In this document: piece by piece, positions 1-12,007 of the stretch | Numbering within the stretch: the first letter of the stretch is position 1 | Layout: every line of letters begins with the position of its first letter | NCBI RefSeq assembly: GCF_004664715.2 | Contig: NC_051068.1 | Span: 56,692,518 to 56,756,517 of the forward strand | Source of the DNA: Peromyscus leucopus | Taxonomy: Eukaryota > Chordata > Mammalia > Rodentia > Cricetidae | Direction: 5' to 3' | DNA length: 64,000 nt | Made by a program: the position numbers and the translations under genes | Notes under the pieces: generated by a model | The model's input: the letters and a program-made list of their open reading frames with translations, nothing else | The model's database searches: none | What the model was told of the DNA's origin: nothing

Positions 1-1399
1 TGGGTAAGGGAGAGAATACATGGAGGGACAGCTAAAACTAAGGGCCAGTTGTGGGTCATATGGAAACCCACTACAGTAGAAGATTTAAAAAATACATACA
101 TATTATGAAAGAAATCTAAATGGACTCACCAAAAAATGGGGGAGAGAAAACCCCAACTGGACATCTCTCACTACCAAATGAAACCTCCAGTGCCAAGAAT
201 GGGATACATCTAGTTGAGTTGTTGGTCAAAGGAGCTCCATGGAAAGCCCGAACAACCCAGGCGATTGCCAAGGCTCTTGGTGGCTCTCCCTAAACTGATG
301 GGAAGGTCCTGTCACTGAAGACTACACTTACATATCTCCTTGAACACAGAGAAATCATGCTGGTGCCTACCTAGAGCCGTCACCTCCTACTGGCTAGTGC
401 TTGTGGTACCGGAAGTCACTCAGCACACTAGCAGAGGAGAAAGGTAAACACCAATCAAGCTACAAACCTTACGACCTACAATGGTGACCTGCCTGCAAGA
501 TACTCCGGGGCAATAGTGGCGGAAACATTACGAGAGTGACCAATCACTATACGATAAGAGGCCAACTCTGTGAGATGGAACCCGCACCCAACACTGCTCG
601 GGTGGCCAAGGACCTGAGACCACATAGGCCAGAGACTTACGGGAAAACCAAATACTGCTATTAAAAAAATGTAGCAATCAAACGTCTCCCAATGACATTC
701 TATCATACTCATAGACTAGCGTCTTGCTCAGCCATCATCAGAGAAGCTGCTTCTTGAAGTAGATGGGAACAAATACAGAGACTCACAAGTGGACAATGTG
801 CAGAGAGTGAGAGACCTGTGAACACTCAGGTCTAATGCATGTCTCCATCAAATTGATTTCCTTGGGGCACAGGAAACTGTGGAAGTGGAGGTGGGAAGAT
901 TGTAATAGCCAGTGGGGATGGAAGACACCCAAGGAAACAAGGCCTTCTAGACACAACAGGGCTGCATACGTATGAACTCACAGAGATTGTGACAGCATGC
1001 ATGTACAGGGCCCATACTGGTGTAAGTCAGATGGGGTCCTAGTGCTGAGAGGGGAAGTAGACACAAGCCCCCATTCCTAACCCAGGAGCTAATGATAACC
1101 GCTCTCAAAGAAAAAATTAATTTTTTCCAACAAAGTCTCACTGAGGTTACAAACCATACTTAAGGCCAAGCTCCATATCCAGCAGTAGATGGCCAATACA
1201 AAATGAACTTAATGGTATCTTTTGGAGTTTTTATTTTTTATTATTTTATTTTTGTCTCACAATACTTTATCTGGGCTTTTTTATTTTTCATCTTATAGGT
1301 CTTTTGCTTATGTATATTATGGTTTCTAGATTTGTGTTTTTATGGGATTTCTCTGTGTGTGAATATGGGTGTCCTTACATCTGTATGTGTTTCTTGTAC

Positions 1400-1543
<144 letters not shown>

Positions 1544-1670
1544 GTGTGTTTTCAAGACAGGGTTTTCCATTGTATCCTGGCTGTCCTGGAACTCGCTCTG
1601 TAGCCTAGGCCTGAACTCAGAGATCCACATGCCTTCTCCTCCTGAGTGCTGGGATTAAAGGCATGTGTAC
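1544..1670 (-). mobile_element. B1 SINE, antisense
   Basis: Contains gacagggttttccattgtat, cctggctgtcctggaactcg and gctgggattaaaggcatgtg, the reverse of the B1 (7SL-derived) consensus, in full order. Confidence 0.9.
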
Positions 1671-1885
1671 ATTTTCTTTGGCTTTTTTTTTTCTCTTCAC
1701 TTATTTCTCCTATTCAGGTTTGTTTTTATTCAGTGTTATTATTATTAGTATTTAATGTCTGTTTTCTAAGGAAAGAGCAAGAAAGGGTTGGGGTTTGTGT
1801 AGGTAGGGAGGGAAGAGAAGCTGGAGGAAGGATACCAGATCAGAATATATTATATAAAATATCTGTTTTCAATAAAAAATAAAAG

Positions 1886-2516
1886 ATACCACCACCAACA
1901 AAAACCCAAATGTATACCTTTATGCCTAACTTTTAATACAGTCTTTTTTTTCTTACGTTTCTGCTTTTCAGAATTACTAGAGTACACAGAAGTCATCAAT
2001 TCTTCTGACTCAGAGATACTGTTGAAGTAACAGAAAATGATACGTTTAATTTTAATTTAGCATATTAAATAAATTTGACAAGTACATTGGATCATTTGCT
2101 TTCTAATATTAATGATACCTTCTCATATTCTAAAAACCTGGTGCTGAACTTTGAGAATATTTTCATTTTTTGCTTTAGAATAGTTTCACATATATGCTGA
2201 AGCCGAAGTTATGTATGCTTGTACACAGGAATAGAAACAATAGCAAATATCTTTATGTTTATATTATTGGGGTAAGTATGTGAAATACAATCATTTGCTG
2301 TCCTTTACAGAATGCATCAGATTGGAATTTATATGACAAAAATGTCATGTGAGGGAAAAGAATTCTCCTTGAGTATTCTGATTACATTCATCCCTACAGC
2401 CACTGGTTAGAAGGACAAAAGTTTGTAAACAATAGAAGGCATAAATGAGTTTCCTGCTGTGACTGACTCTGGCAAGAGTTGGAATATACAAAGGTTGGCA
2501 ATGTATGGTTTCTTAC
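1886..2516. other. Rxfp1 intron, no recognisable element
   Basis: AT-rich intronic sequence left of the TM2-ECL2 exon. I searched it for the TM5-TM7 exon (NPxxY, C-tail) on the minus strand and found none. Confidence 0.6.
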
Positions 2517-2927
2517 CAAGAAAAATCACCACGGAATAAATCTGGGCTCCAGTACTTCCCGAATCCTCTGAATGAAGAGGAAAGCACACTCCATTGGTGC
2601 CATAATAGTCTTTAAAAAATTCCTTATTGCTGAGTGGAGCAAAAGCCACTATGAATCCAATAATCCAAATGAAAATCAGAACGGTGATTGTTCTGCCTTT
2701 TCGAGGTCTTAAACACCGAAAAGGATACACAATGCAGATGTATTTCTCCAACGTTAGGAATGTTAGAAGTAAAACAGATACTTCTGTGGACAGAATGGCC
2801 AAAGACCCAGTCAGCTGACAATGAACACTCTCCATCCACGGCTGTGCGTGTTTGTTGTACTCTCCCCGAAACTTGAGGTCAAAGGCCCCGATCACAAATA
2901 AATATACTCCCATCAGGCAGTCAGCAC
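2517..2927 (-). CDS. Rxfp1: Rxfp1 exon: TM2, ECL1, TM3, TM4, ECL2 and start of TM5
   Basis: This 411-bp exon follows a CTTGTAG acceptor and ends at a GTAAGA donor (2516-2511). Its first two bases complete the Cys codon begun in the previous exon, and the 136 full codons form one open frame. By residue of this exon: the ADC of TM2 (1-3) holds the conserved Asp 2.50; ECL1 contains WMESVHC, whose Cys 36 should disulfide-bond Cys 114 of ECL2 (NGVCF); TM3 ends in EKY (60-62), the LGR-type version of the DRY motif; TM4 is about 79-97; TM5 begins near 129. Downstream of the donor the frame runs on only into intron. Compared with my recollection of mouse and human RXFP1, residue 77 (RKGRT) is Gly where Cys is usual; that comparison is unverified. 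The next exon lies outside the window to the left. Confidence 0.96.
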
Positions 2928-3055
2928 CTACAAGAGTCCAAAGTTTACAGGTTCAGAGACACACAAAGTATGCTCATCTTCACATAAAACAGTTTAAATG
3001 ACCCAATTTCTTCTATATTAAGAGGGGACATATTTTATTCTCTTAAGAATTCATA

Positions 3056-3366
3056 GGCTGGTTATGTAGCTTGGCAGCAGAGTGCTTGCTTAGCATGAAT
3101 GGAACCCTGGCTTCCACCACCAGCACAAAGCAAATCCCTCCCTTGCATGAGGCCCCGCTAATCCAGTCTCTTTGTAACCACAGTCAGGCCGGGTACTGCT
3201 CTTGTAGATGACCTGAGTTTGACTCCCAGCACACATGTCAATGAACTTACAGCTACCTGCAACCCAACTCCAGGGAATCAGATGCCTCTGGCCTCCTTGG
3301 AAACTCACACATATGCATGAACACACATCCACATACTTAAAAATTAAAATAAAACAAAAAACATTA
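3056..3366 (+). mobile_element. SINE cluster (B4/ID-like then B2/B3-like)
   Basis: 'ggctggttatgtagcttggc' to 'ccaccaccagcacaaag' resembles a tRNA-type SINE head. 'ggtactgctcttgtagatga' through 'tgcctctggcctccttgg' and the A-rich tail (taaaataaaacaaaaaac) is B2/B3-like. Exact boundaries uncertain. Confidence 0.65.
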
Positions 3367-4139
3367 AAAAGAGGAGACTATAGTGAATTGTATAATCATC
3401 TCTCCGTCTTCCTTACAGTGTCAGTCTGTGAGACTGGAGATCCTCTTTGTTTTGGTCTCACCTAGCCCCATCACTTGGCAGTATAAATCAAACCAAAATA
3501 AAATCAAGTCTGTTACGCTGTACATTCAGAGGAGGAGGACATTATTTGGTTCAGCTCTCCCACTGAAGTTCTCCCAGCTCAGCAAGCTAAGAGTACCACC
3601 CAAAACTTGGAGACACTAATCCAGAAGTTTTGTTGATAGAAAAATGGCTGTGAGTTTTGAAGTCTACAGACTTAGGAGATACGCATAATTATGAAGAGCT
3701 TTGCAGCCAGCACAATTTAGGAGGGTTGGTGACCTGAGCTCACCTAAGCAGTATGCTTGTTCTTGACTCTCTCTTCCATATATACTTTTCTGTCTCTTTT
3801 GAGATTCTTCTGTTCAAAATTAATTAGCACTCAGTGTGTACACTTCTTAGCATTTTTGCCTTTTAAATGTTCTTTCAATTAGTGTGTATTTATTACATAA
3901 AATGGTGATTTTTTTCATTATGTATTTTCTTTTTATTATACTAATGTTTTAATTAATTCTTTGGTAATTTCAAGGTATTTTGGTCATTATGACATTTTCA
4001 TATATATATATATATATCATGTGCTCTGACATTATTTCCTTTTCAAGCAAAAATTGAGATTTTTTGATTGTTTAAATACTTATTCTAAGTCCTTAAAATC
4101 ACATCTTGTAGAAATCATAAAGCTGATTCTAATTTTTTT
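3367..4139. other. Intronic sequence with a short (TA)n run
   Basis: No gene seen. A (TA)n tract sits at about 3998-4017. The rest is AT-rich with no element I recognise. Confidence 0.6.
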
Positions 4140-4440
4140 GAAATGCTTTTTTTAATTGAAAAATTTTTTCATGTAATAAATTCTAGTTATGCTTTCCCTT
4201 CCCCCAACTGCTCTCAGATCCTAACTCCCCTCCCTCCCAACTCCACACCCTTTTTAAAAATTGTTTTGAAGAAACAAAAACCACAAGAAACACACAAAAA
4301 ACCTCAAAACAACCCAAAATATATGAACAAAAGAACAATAAGACAAAAAAATGCCAAAACAAAGCAATATGGGACAAAGGTCTACAAAAGACCATTGAGT
4401 TTGCTTTATGTTTGCCAACTACTCTTGCAAATTAATCTGA
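4140..4440 (-). mobile_element. LINE-1 3' end fragment, antisense
   Basis: Oligo-T start followed by 'cttcccccaactgctctcag' and 'cctaactcccctccctcc', then an A-rich stretch: the antisense pattern of a rodent L1 3' UTR. Subfamily not assigned. Confidence 0.5.
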
Positions 4441-5039
4441 AATGTGGTTAATATACCCAGTGTGATGTCATTGGAGTATACTAATTTTTCTCTCGTGAGC
4501 ATTGACCCTAATTTTTAAACAATGTAGTTATTCTCTCACCTTAAGTAGGGAAATTGAACTTGACTCAGAATTTTTTAGCTAACCGTACAAAGTTGTAAAC
4601 ATTTTGTTGAGTTCTGTTTCTCACATAGCAAAGCTTGCAATGAAAACAAATTAGACTCAGGCTTTGAACAGTGTCTGGAATAGTCAATGTGGCCACTCAT
4701 GCAATCGTGGACATTGTGTGGGGGGCTGCTATATTTGGTTGAGGGGCTACAAATACATACTCGGCTTTGGGACATCCTGAAGTCCAATTTTTTAAAAAAA
4801 ATTTTCTTTGTAATCCTCATTTACATAATTTACAACCACATTTTGAAAACTTAAAAAAATTAATACTACCTGGAAACATTTCCCTATTTATATATTTTAA
4901 GCTTCGAGTGAAAAATATTCTAGTAGCTCAGAGACTAGAAACATGATGAGTGGTAAAATCAGTGTTTATTAACTAAATATGCAAACCAAGCAACAAACGC
5001 AGCTCTGAGTATGAAAATGTGACCATGAAAGGTGACAGT

Positions 5040-5640
5040 TTCTTTTTTCTTTTATTGAAAATAGATTCTTTTCTCATACAATACATGCTGATTATAGTTT
5101 CCCCTCCCTCCACTCCTCCCAGTTCCTCCTCACCTCTTCTCCCCTCTGGATCCACTCCCTTTCTGTCTCTCATTAGAAAAGAATAGGCTTCTAAGAGATA
5201 ACAACCAGACATGACCAAATAAAATACAATAAGATGAAGCAAAAACTATCATATCAAGCAGGCAGGTGATGGTGGCACAGGTCTTTAATCCCAGCACTTG
5301 GGAGGCAGAGGCAGGTGGATCTCTGGGTTTGAGGCCAGCCTGATCTACAGAGCAAGTTTCAAGACAGCCAGGGTTATACACAGAGAAACTGTGTCTTGAA
5401 AAATCAACAAAACAAAACAACAAACTATCATATTGAGTTGGACATGGCAACCCGACAGGAGGAAAAGAGTTCCAAGAGCAGGCACAAGAGTCCACTTATT
5501 TCACAGTCAGGAGTCTCATAAAAATGCTAAGCTAAGCTCTAATACATAGGTAGAGGACCTGGTATAGAACCATGTAGGCTCTGTGCTTGCTGCTTCTGTC
5601 TCTGAGTTCATAGGCACCTTGCTTAGTTGATTCAGAAGGG
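5040..5640 (-). mobile_element. LINE-1 3' UTR fragment, antisense, split by a B1
   Basis: T-rich head, 'agtttcccctccctccactc', then 'ggatccactccctttctgtc' and, after the B1, 'gttccaagagcaggcacaag'. This order recurs at 29165-29845, supporting a shared L1 origin. Confidence 0.6.
5255..5421 (+). mobile_element. B1 SINE with 12-bp target duplication
   Basis: Full B1 (ggtggcacaggtctttaatc ... gagaaactgtgtcttg, A-rich tail). It is flanked by aaactatcatat at 5243-5254 and 5422-5433 and lies inside the antisense L1 fragment, so it is younger than it. Confidence 0.9.
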
Positions 5641-5682
5641 GAAGTTGACAGTTTAATTTGTTCAGTTTAGATTTTTTTTTAA

Positions 5683-5700
5683 AAAGATTTATTTATTCTA

Positions 5701-5750
<50 letters not shown>

Positions 5751-6143
5751 CCTTATATGTGGAGGCTGTTCTATGGAACAGATGTTCTTCATCAGTCCGA
5801 TGTTGTTCATCAGTCCGAACAATTCCTATGGGATCCCATAGAACTAGAATTACAAGCAGTTATAAAATAACCACTCAAGCCGGGTGGTGGTGGCACACAC
5901 CTTTAATCTCAGAACTTGGGAGGCAGAGCCAGGCAGATCTCTGTGAGTTCGAGGCCAGCCTGGACTACCAAGTGAGTTCCAGGAAAGGCGCAAAGCTACA
6001 CAGAAAAACCCTGTCTCGAAAAACCAAACAACAACAACAACAACAAAAACCAACAACAAACAAACAAACAAAAACAAAAACAAAAACAACCCCCCCCCAA
6101 AAAAAAAAACCACTCTTAACTGCTAAGTCATTTTTCTGGCCCC
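5683..6143 (-). mobile_element. B2-like SINE, antisense, split by a B1
   Basis: Starts aaaaagatttatttattc with an internal (TG)n at 5703-5748 and continues after the B1 as ttaactgctaagtcattttt ctggcccc, the reverse of the B2 head. Confidence 0.75.
5877..6107 (+). mobile_element. B1 SINE inserted in a B2, 8-bp duplication
   Basis: The body runs from gccgggtggtggtggcacac to the tail (caacaa/caaaaa, then a C8 run and poly-A). It is flanked by aaccactc at 5869-5876 and 6108-6115. The segment gttccaggaaaggcgcaaag marks the variant subfamily I associate with cricetids. Confidence 0.9.
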
Positions 6144-6297
6144 TAAGCTTTCTTAGTTTAAAAACTAACTTTATGACTAAAGTGATCTATTTTTTTTATT
6201 GTAGAAAATGCAGAAATACCATATAATCTAAAAGAAGGAAGGTTTTAAATTTCATAATTCTAACACTCATGAAACTTATTTTCTCTCTGAAAAATTT

Positions 6298-6511
6298 TTA
6301 AAGATTTATTTATTTTATGAATATAGCCTTGTTTTCTTGCAGGTAAGAATGTGTATCACATGGGTGCCTGGTGCCAAGAGAGGTCAGAAGAGGATCCTCT
6401 GCAAGTGGGGTTATGGATAGTTGTAAACTACCATGTGGGTGCTGGGAACTGAACCTGGGTCCTTTGTGAGAACAACGTATGCTCTTAACTACTGATTCAT
6501 CTCTCCAGCCT
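6298..6511 (-). mobile_element. B2 SINE, antisense
   Basis: From aaagatttatttattttatg to ttcatctctccagcc, with gtgggtgctgggaactgaac in the middle. Confidence 0.85.
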
Positions 6512-6539
6512 CATCAGCCTCTCTCTTTCTCTCTCTCTC

Positions 6540-6765
6540 AAAAGATTTTATTCTTATTTTTATTGTGCCTGTGTAAATCTGTGTGTGTGTATGTGGGTGT
6601 GTGCACATGCTCACACCCACCTTTGGAGGCCAGAGGTGTTGAAGTCCCTGGAGCTAAAATTACAAGCTGTTGTAACCCACTGCATGTGGGTGCTGGGAAC
6701 CCAACTTGGGTCTTCTGGAAGAGCACGATATGCTCTTCACCACCGAGCCATCTCTTTAACCCCAC
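6540..6765 (-). mobile_element. B2 SINE, antisense
   Basis: aaaagattttattcttattt at its left, tgcatgtgggtgctgggaac in the middle and the reverse B2 head (accgagccatctctttaacc) at right. It lies 75 bp from the hinge/TM1 exon of Rxfp1. Confidence 0.8.
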
Positions 6766-6840
6766 AGAATTTATTTTCTAGCAGCAACAACAGTTTTGCA
6801 CACTTCACACCTAGTTCCTCTTTAACCAGGAAATACTCAC

Positions 6841-7070
6841 AGCAGAGAGAAATGATGGACATGGCATGCAGCTTGTTCTCAGACCTGATGTATGGTCGCA
6901 TACAAATGACAAAAATGTTTCCAAAGCAGGTAACTGCAGACACAACCCAGACAAAGACTCTCTGAATGATGCTTGCCAAGAGGTTCTCAAGGGAGGAAAT
7001 CCCATCCGTGTTGGGCTTGCAGCTGCGCACATGCGGGGCATAGCCACAGTACTGAAATTTCTTAAAATAG
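6841..7070 (-). CDS. Rxfp1: Rxfp1 exon: hinge after the LRRs, TM1 and start of TM2
   Basis: This 230-bp exon has acceptor CACCAG before 7070 and donor GTGAGT (6840-6835). It starts with the C that completes the Ile codon of the last LRR exon and ends on the T of a Cys codon completed at 2927. The 76 full codons begin [13 protein letters not shown], the Cys-containing C-terminal cap and hinge of the ectodomain (Cys at residues 8 and 17). A hydrophobic TM1 follows at about 34-57, with the class A GN motif (Asn 51), then ICL1 with RPYIRSENK, and the beginning of TM2 (HAMSIISLC). It encodes the junction between the ligand-binding ectodomain and the signalling domain. The open frame to the right of 7070 is intron read-through. 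Confidence 0.96.
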
Positions 7071-8990
7071 CTGGTGTACAGAGAGAAGGCACAATTATAG
7101 CACATGCTTAACATTAACTTAAACATCATCGCTATTTGTTTTCAACATTTTCTCAGTAGAATATATGTGTTCATATAAGACTTGGTAGAATAGAAAACAT
7201 TCCTTACTGATCCCTCATGGTTCTGAAGTTCAAAATTTAATTCTTACCCACATAACTTTACAGCAAAAGGATGTGTGGATAAGAAATTGAAGCAAGTATA
7301 ATGAATGCATGATAGACATGTCTTAGAATTTGCATAGTTGGCTAGCTTGTGAACATGAGAAGGAATTTATCCAAAGAAGGTTTCAGTGGCTGTTCCCAGA
7401 ATTCAGTCCATATAAACACATGGTTATAAAACTCTTATAACCATAGCTTGCCTTATCACCACTGACTGGCTCTTAGGGGAAAAATTAAATGCTTTCTCCT
7501 TGCTGCATCCATCGCTTTGCTGTTACAGAAGTTATAATAATATTACATTACGATCAGTAACTTCTAAGCATATCTATCACTCACAGTAGATTCTGAAACA
7601 CAATGAAGAATTAAATGTTGAGTAAGTTATTTCATCTACAAAAACCCACTTGGATAAAGACATCACCTGGATAACCAAGAATTCCTGTTCTGTTGGCAGC
7701 AACACCAGCACCACTTACAGGTATTTTTTTTTTTTTCAGACATCAGAAATAAATTCTCTGATGAACTCCGTGAGGTCAGTGTTAGCATCACCATAACAGG
7801 AGATAAATCTTCAATGCAGGAAAATTATTTAGTAGGAATTTTTCTAGTAATAGTAGAGATTAGAATTCAGACTGTGTCAGTCTGCCTCACAGGCAAAGAA
7901 TGGTGGCAAAAAATTAGAAATTATCTTTATAGTATAAAAAGTTACAGTAGTAAATGATACAAGGCAGACAGTCATTTTGTGTCTTCCCAAAGGCAAGGTC
8001 AGTTGCTGATATGTATACCTGGTTGTTTGAATTTTTCTGTGAGCTGTGCTGGGGCAGGGCAGAATATAAGGAAGGACATGACGTTTCTTTTTGTTTTAAG
8101 TGTCTGGGGGTGAACTGCTTTCATTAACAGAACTCCAGCAGATACTTGTTCGCTAGTTTGGCTGCTTAGCATAGACTCATCTTTTAGCAATAGTGTCTTG
8201 ATTTCTCCTGAGGGAAGCCATCCTCCAGCCACAGGACTCATGGTAGACATACAGTGGAGACCCACCCCTAGCCCAGGGTAGGCAAATAGCAGACAAGGAA
8301 CCCTGAGCCTTGTTGATGGCATGTGAATGGCTTCTTTCAGCTGGGTTTGACTAAGAGCACTGTTCAACTCTTGTTCCAACGATACCTGCCCAATTCAGGC
8401 TATTCTTTTAGTTATTTCTAGATTTTGTGAGCTACATCAGTTTCTTCAAATATACTCAGTTTTTCTTGGTCAAACTGTCATGTTGAGAGCAAGCCAAGGA
8501 GCTTATAAAAGCCTTGTCTCTGAGAAATTATAGGAACAGAAACAGTGGCCTGTGCTAGACTTATAGTACAAGAAAGGTCACAGTGTGGATGACAAGGCAT
8601 TTCTGAATCATTGAGAATTACCACAGTGTGAAGAGCAGTCTAGAACTTGCTATGACCGTCAACTCAAAATATGTATAAAGCTTATCATTAATGCAAAACA
8701 AGACACACTGTATAGAATACTTTGCAAAGGTACCATTTCATCCATGCATTAGCTCCAACACACTCTGACATGAGGGACAATTATCGCTGGAGAAGAGTTC
8801 TCCTACCTTCATTAATTTGTAGCAACTATTTATTTCTAATTTTAAAAATATTTGTTTATATATTATATATAGATATATATTATATGTAGAAATACTTAAA
8901 AAGTAGAAATAAATAATTACTACAAATTTATACATATGTGTATGTGTGTTGTGTGTGAGATGTGTGTCTATACCTGACTAAGTGAAGACT
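7071..8990. other. Intronic sequence without recognisable gene or young repeat
   Basis: Intron between the hinge/TM1 exon and LRR exon 10. A minus-strand open frame at 7999-8379 has no recognisable domain or splice context. It may be an old, diverged transposon piece. Confidence 0.5.
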
Positions 8991-8999
8991 CATGTGTGC

Positions 9000-9275
9000 C
9001 ATGATGTGTGTGTGGGGGTGAGAGAAAATGGCTTCGGCTGTTGGTCCTGACCTCCCACCTTGCTTTTGAGGCACAATCTGTCTTGTTGGTTGTTGCTGCA
9101 TTTCATATTCCAGGTTATCTGGCTTGCAGGCTTCAGGGTGGATCCTCCTGTCCCTGCCTCCTAGCTCACTGGAGGAGTGCTGAGGTCACAGACACATGCC
9201 ACTTTTTCTTTTACTTGGGTCCCAAGGATCTGAACTCAGGCATTTTAACCTGCTGAGCCATTTCCGCAGCCCTGT
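9000..9275 (-). mobile_element. SINE (B4/B2-like), antisense, diverged
   Basis: 'aaggatctgaactcaggcat' and 'ctgctgagccatttccgcag' are the reverse of a B2-type head. The rest is poorly matched. Confidence 0.5.
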
Positions 9276-9729
9276 TTGTAATTGCTTTATGTTACTTATA
9301 TACATTCTTATTTCTTCATCTCGAGACACTTATATAAAATGTACACATTACTAGCTTGTTACGTAAAATCAACATCTGTGAATGATATCAGAGATGAGAG
9401 TGTCTTGAAAAACTGAGTAGACCCCTCTCACATTTGTGTTTTTTTGGTATTTGAAAATTTTTCCATAAAATTTTATCAGAATGTGGAAAACTAAAATCCA
9501 TCCATCTAATGAGAAACTTTTAGAGTTAATTTTTGACTACTGATGTCTGAGACTATTTAGCCTGCTGAAAACCCTATAGCCTGGGAGCTTGAACAATGAG
9601 AATTTACTTCTCAGTTCTCCATGCTGGAGAGCCCAAGGTCATGGAGTCAGCAGATTAGGTGTCTAGTGAAATGCTGCCTCCTGAAATATTCTTACTGTGT
9701 CCTCACAGGGTGGATGGCACAGAAGAGAT

Positions 9730-9828
9730 CCTTCCTTCCTTCCTTCCTTCCTTCCTTCCTTCCTTCCCTCCCTCCCTCCCTCCCTCCCTCCCTCCCTCCC
9801 TCCTTCCTTCCTTCCTTCCTTCCTTCCT
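9730..9828. repeat. (CCTT)n/(CCCT)n microsatellite
   Basis: About 100 bp of pure pyrimidine tetranucleotide units changing from cctt to ccct and back. It accounts for the poly-(S,F,L,P) open frames. Confidence 0.95.
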
Positions 9829-9939
9829 CATTTTCCTTTCCTAAAGTTTGATACTTTCAGTTTTCTCATTTTCTCTTTCTTTTGTATGTACATTCATGGT
9901 AGAGACCTAAGGAGAAGTTAGGAAGTTTCCCTCTGTTAC

Positions 9940-10145
9940 TCTCATTATTCCCTTGAGACAAACCCTCTCACTGAAACCAGAGCTGGGCTGGTCACCTAGC
10001 AAGCCCCAGCGATCTTATGTCTCTGACACCTCAAATATTCTGGTTACAGGCTCACATGGTTCTAGGCGTACATAGATGCTGGTGAACTCAGGTCCTCACA
10101 CCTTCACAACACTCGCCCCAACTGAGCTATCTCTCCAGCATGCCT
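9940..10145 (-). mobile_element. SINE (B2/B4-like), antisense
   Basis: 'gatgctggtgaactcaggtc' and 'caactgagctatctctccag' are the reverse of a B2-type head, diverged. Confidence 0.6.
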
Positions 10146-10229
10146 CCCCCTCTCCCTTCCTCCTGCCACTTGCTGGGAATCCATCAAACCCAGAGCTATG
10201 ATTCACTAGCTCCAGTCTTTCTCAAATTC

Positions 10230-10376
10230 ATTTTAATTTTGAGACAGGGTCTCACTATGAAGCTCTGACTAGGTTAGACCTCTCCATATAGACCAGGCTG
10301 GCTCCAAACTCAGAGATCCAGCTGTCTCTGCCTCCCAAGCGTTGGGACTGAAGGTATGCACCACCACCCCTGGTTT
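10230..10376 (-). mobile_element. B1 SINE, antisense, old
   Basis: gagacagggtctcactatga ... ctgcctcccaagcgttggga ... accaccacccctgg in B1 order. Confidence 0.85.
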
Positions 10377-10646
10377 TCAGTTTTGTTTCAAAAATACACT
10401 AATGCTGTTCATGAAGGCTCTGCCCTCAGGAGCTAATCACTTTTTCAAGGCTTTATGTTTTAATAATACCATCACTCTGGGGTTAACATTGCAACATGGA
10501 AGAGGGACACAAATACTAAGCATACAGAGGTAAATTAGTAGAAATTATTAATCTTTCATTTGCATTTAGTATGTGTGTGTTATCATAATACATGTGGGGA
10601 CATAAAGCTTAAAATCAAGGTGAACAACAAGAAAACATCTACTTAC

Positions 10647-10718
10647 ATGTGAGAGAGATTCACGAGAGGTCTAAACATCCTTTGTTGGATATTTGTAATC
10701 TCAATTCCTTCTAGACTG
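10647..10718 (-). CDS. Rxfp1: Rxfp1 LRR exon 10 (last leucine-rich repeat)
   Basis: A 72-bp exon between a TTTTTAG acceptor and a GTAAGT donor (10646-10641). It contributes SLEGIEITNIQQRMFRPLVN followed by LSH, ending inside an Ile codon completed at 7070. Eight bases inside the exon is a second AG (CAGTCTAG). I chose the upstream acceptor because it alone gives the 72-bp, phase-2 length of the sister exons and keeps the Ser-Leu pair. An N-x-S sequon (NLS) near the end is a candidate glycosylation site. Confidence 0.94.
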
Positions 10719-11269
10719 CTAAAAATACCAAGTAATAGTCAAGAGAACATATGTTATCCGCAGCATAATAAAATAATTATTTTTGTGAAGGACAATGTAG
10801 TAAAATGGGTTAAGTTAACATTATTTTAAATAGAATGCTCAGACTCAGCCTACCTAAACACTTCTTCAGTTTAGAGACATGTATATCTTGGTTTTTAAAA
10901 TATTCACAGTTCATGATATGATGCCTAATTCATGCTAACTATTCCATAAATATTATAGAGTAAGTGCATACACATTATATTCTAGACATTTTAATGAAGT
11001 CATACTTTTTTTCTAATAAAGTGCTATTTTACTGTAGAATAGTTAAATAAGATTAACTGAGGCTTATCTTTTAAAGACAATTCTTAGACATTAATAGAAT
11101 TGTCTTTTTTGTCTTGTGGAAGGCATGATTTATATAAGTGTAGAAAATTCCATTTTAGGGTAAGGATGCTAATCTTGGTTTTCAATTTTACATACTTCAG
11201 AAGAGGGAACCTCAGTTGATGAAATTGCCTCCATCATTTTGGCCAGTGTGTATATTGCATTTTCTTGAT

Positions 11270-11525
11270 TAATGATTGATGTGAGAGGGCCCAGCCCATT
11301 GTGGGCGGTACCATCCCTAGGAAGGTGGCTCTGGGCTGTTTAAGAAAGCCTGTAGAGAGAGCCAGGGGAAGCAAGCCAGCACACAGCCTTCCTCCATGGG
11401 TTCTGCTTTAAGCCCTGAGTTCCTGCCTTGGCTCTCCTCAATGAACTGTAACCTATAAGCCAAATAAACTCTTTTCTCCTCAAGTTGTTTTTAAGAGTGT
11501 TTTATTACAGAAATGGAGACACAAA
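11270..11525 (+). mobile_element. hAT/Charlie-type rodent MITE (RChARR-like)
   Basis: 'gtgagagggcccagcccatt', 'gtaacctataagccaaataa' and 'gtgttttattacagaaatgg' are pieces I associate with the RChARR/URR group of non-autonomous hAT repeats. Name from memory. Confidence 0.55.
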
Positions 11526-11574
11526 CTGGGACTTATGCCTATTGAAAATCTTAATTACTAAGAATTAATGGAGC

Positions 11575-11737
11575 GCCGGGTGGTGGTGGTGCACACCTTT
11601 AATGCCAGCACTCAGGAGTCAGAGGCAGGTAGATCTCTGTGAGTGCAAGGCCAGCCTGGTCTACACAGTGAGTTTCGGGACAGCCAGAGCTACACACAGA
11701 GAAACCCTGTCTTGAAGCTCCCCCACCCAAAAGAAAA
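11575..11737 (+). mobile_element. B1 SINE with 15-bp target duplication
   Basis: The B1 body from gccgggtggtggtggtgcac to gaaaccctgtcttg is flanked by aagaattaatggagc at 11560-11574 and 11738-11752. Confidence 0.92.
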
Positions 11738-12007
11738 AAGAATTAATGGAGCAATGAATATGCCCCATACATTCAGAGAGTGTAAATGCACAATTCAGTA
11801 TAAGATCCTGGTGACAGAGAGAGAGATGTAGAGATTCATTATCATTTAATTTTTAGCTTATAAATGCTTGAGGTAGAAGTAATAACTATCTGTTTGTAGT
11901 CAACCAAGGACTCATATTTTTGTGGAGCTGGAAATGAAACATAATTAAATGACATAAAACACACATGTTATTAGTATTGAAGCAAAATTGTATATGAATA
12001 TACTTAC

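Noticed and set aside
10711..10718. Alternative acceptor CAGTCTAG eight bases inside LRR exon 10
   Set aside because: It would give a 64-bp exon and break phase with LRR exon 9. The upstream TTTTTAG gives the expected 72 bp.
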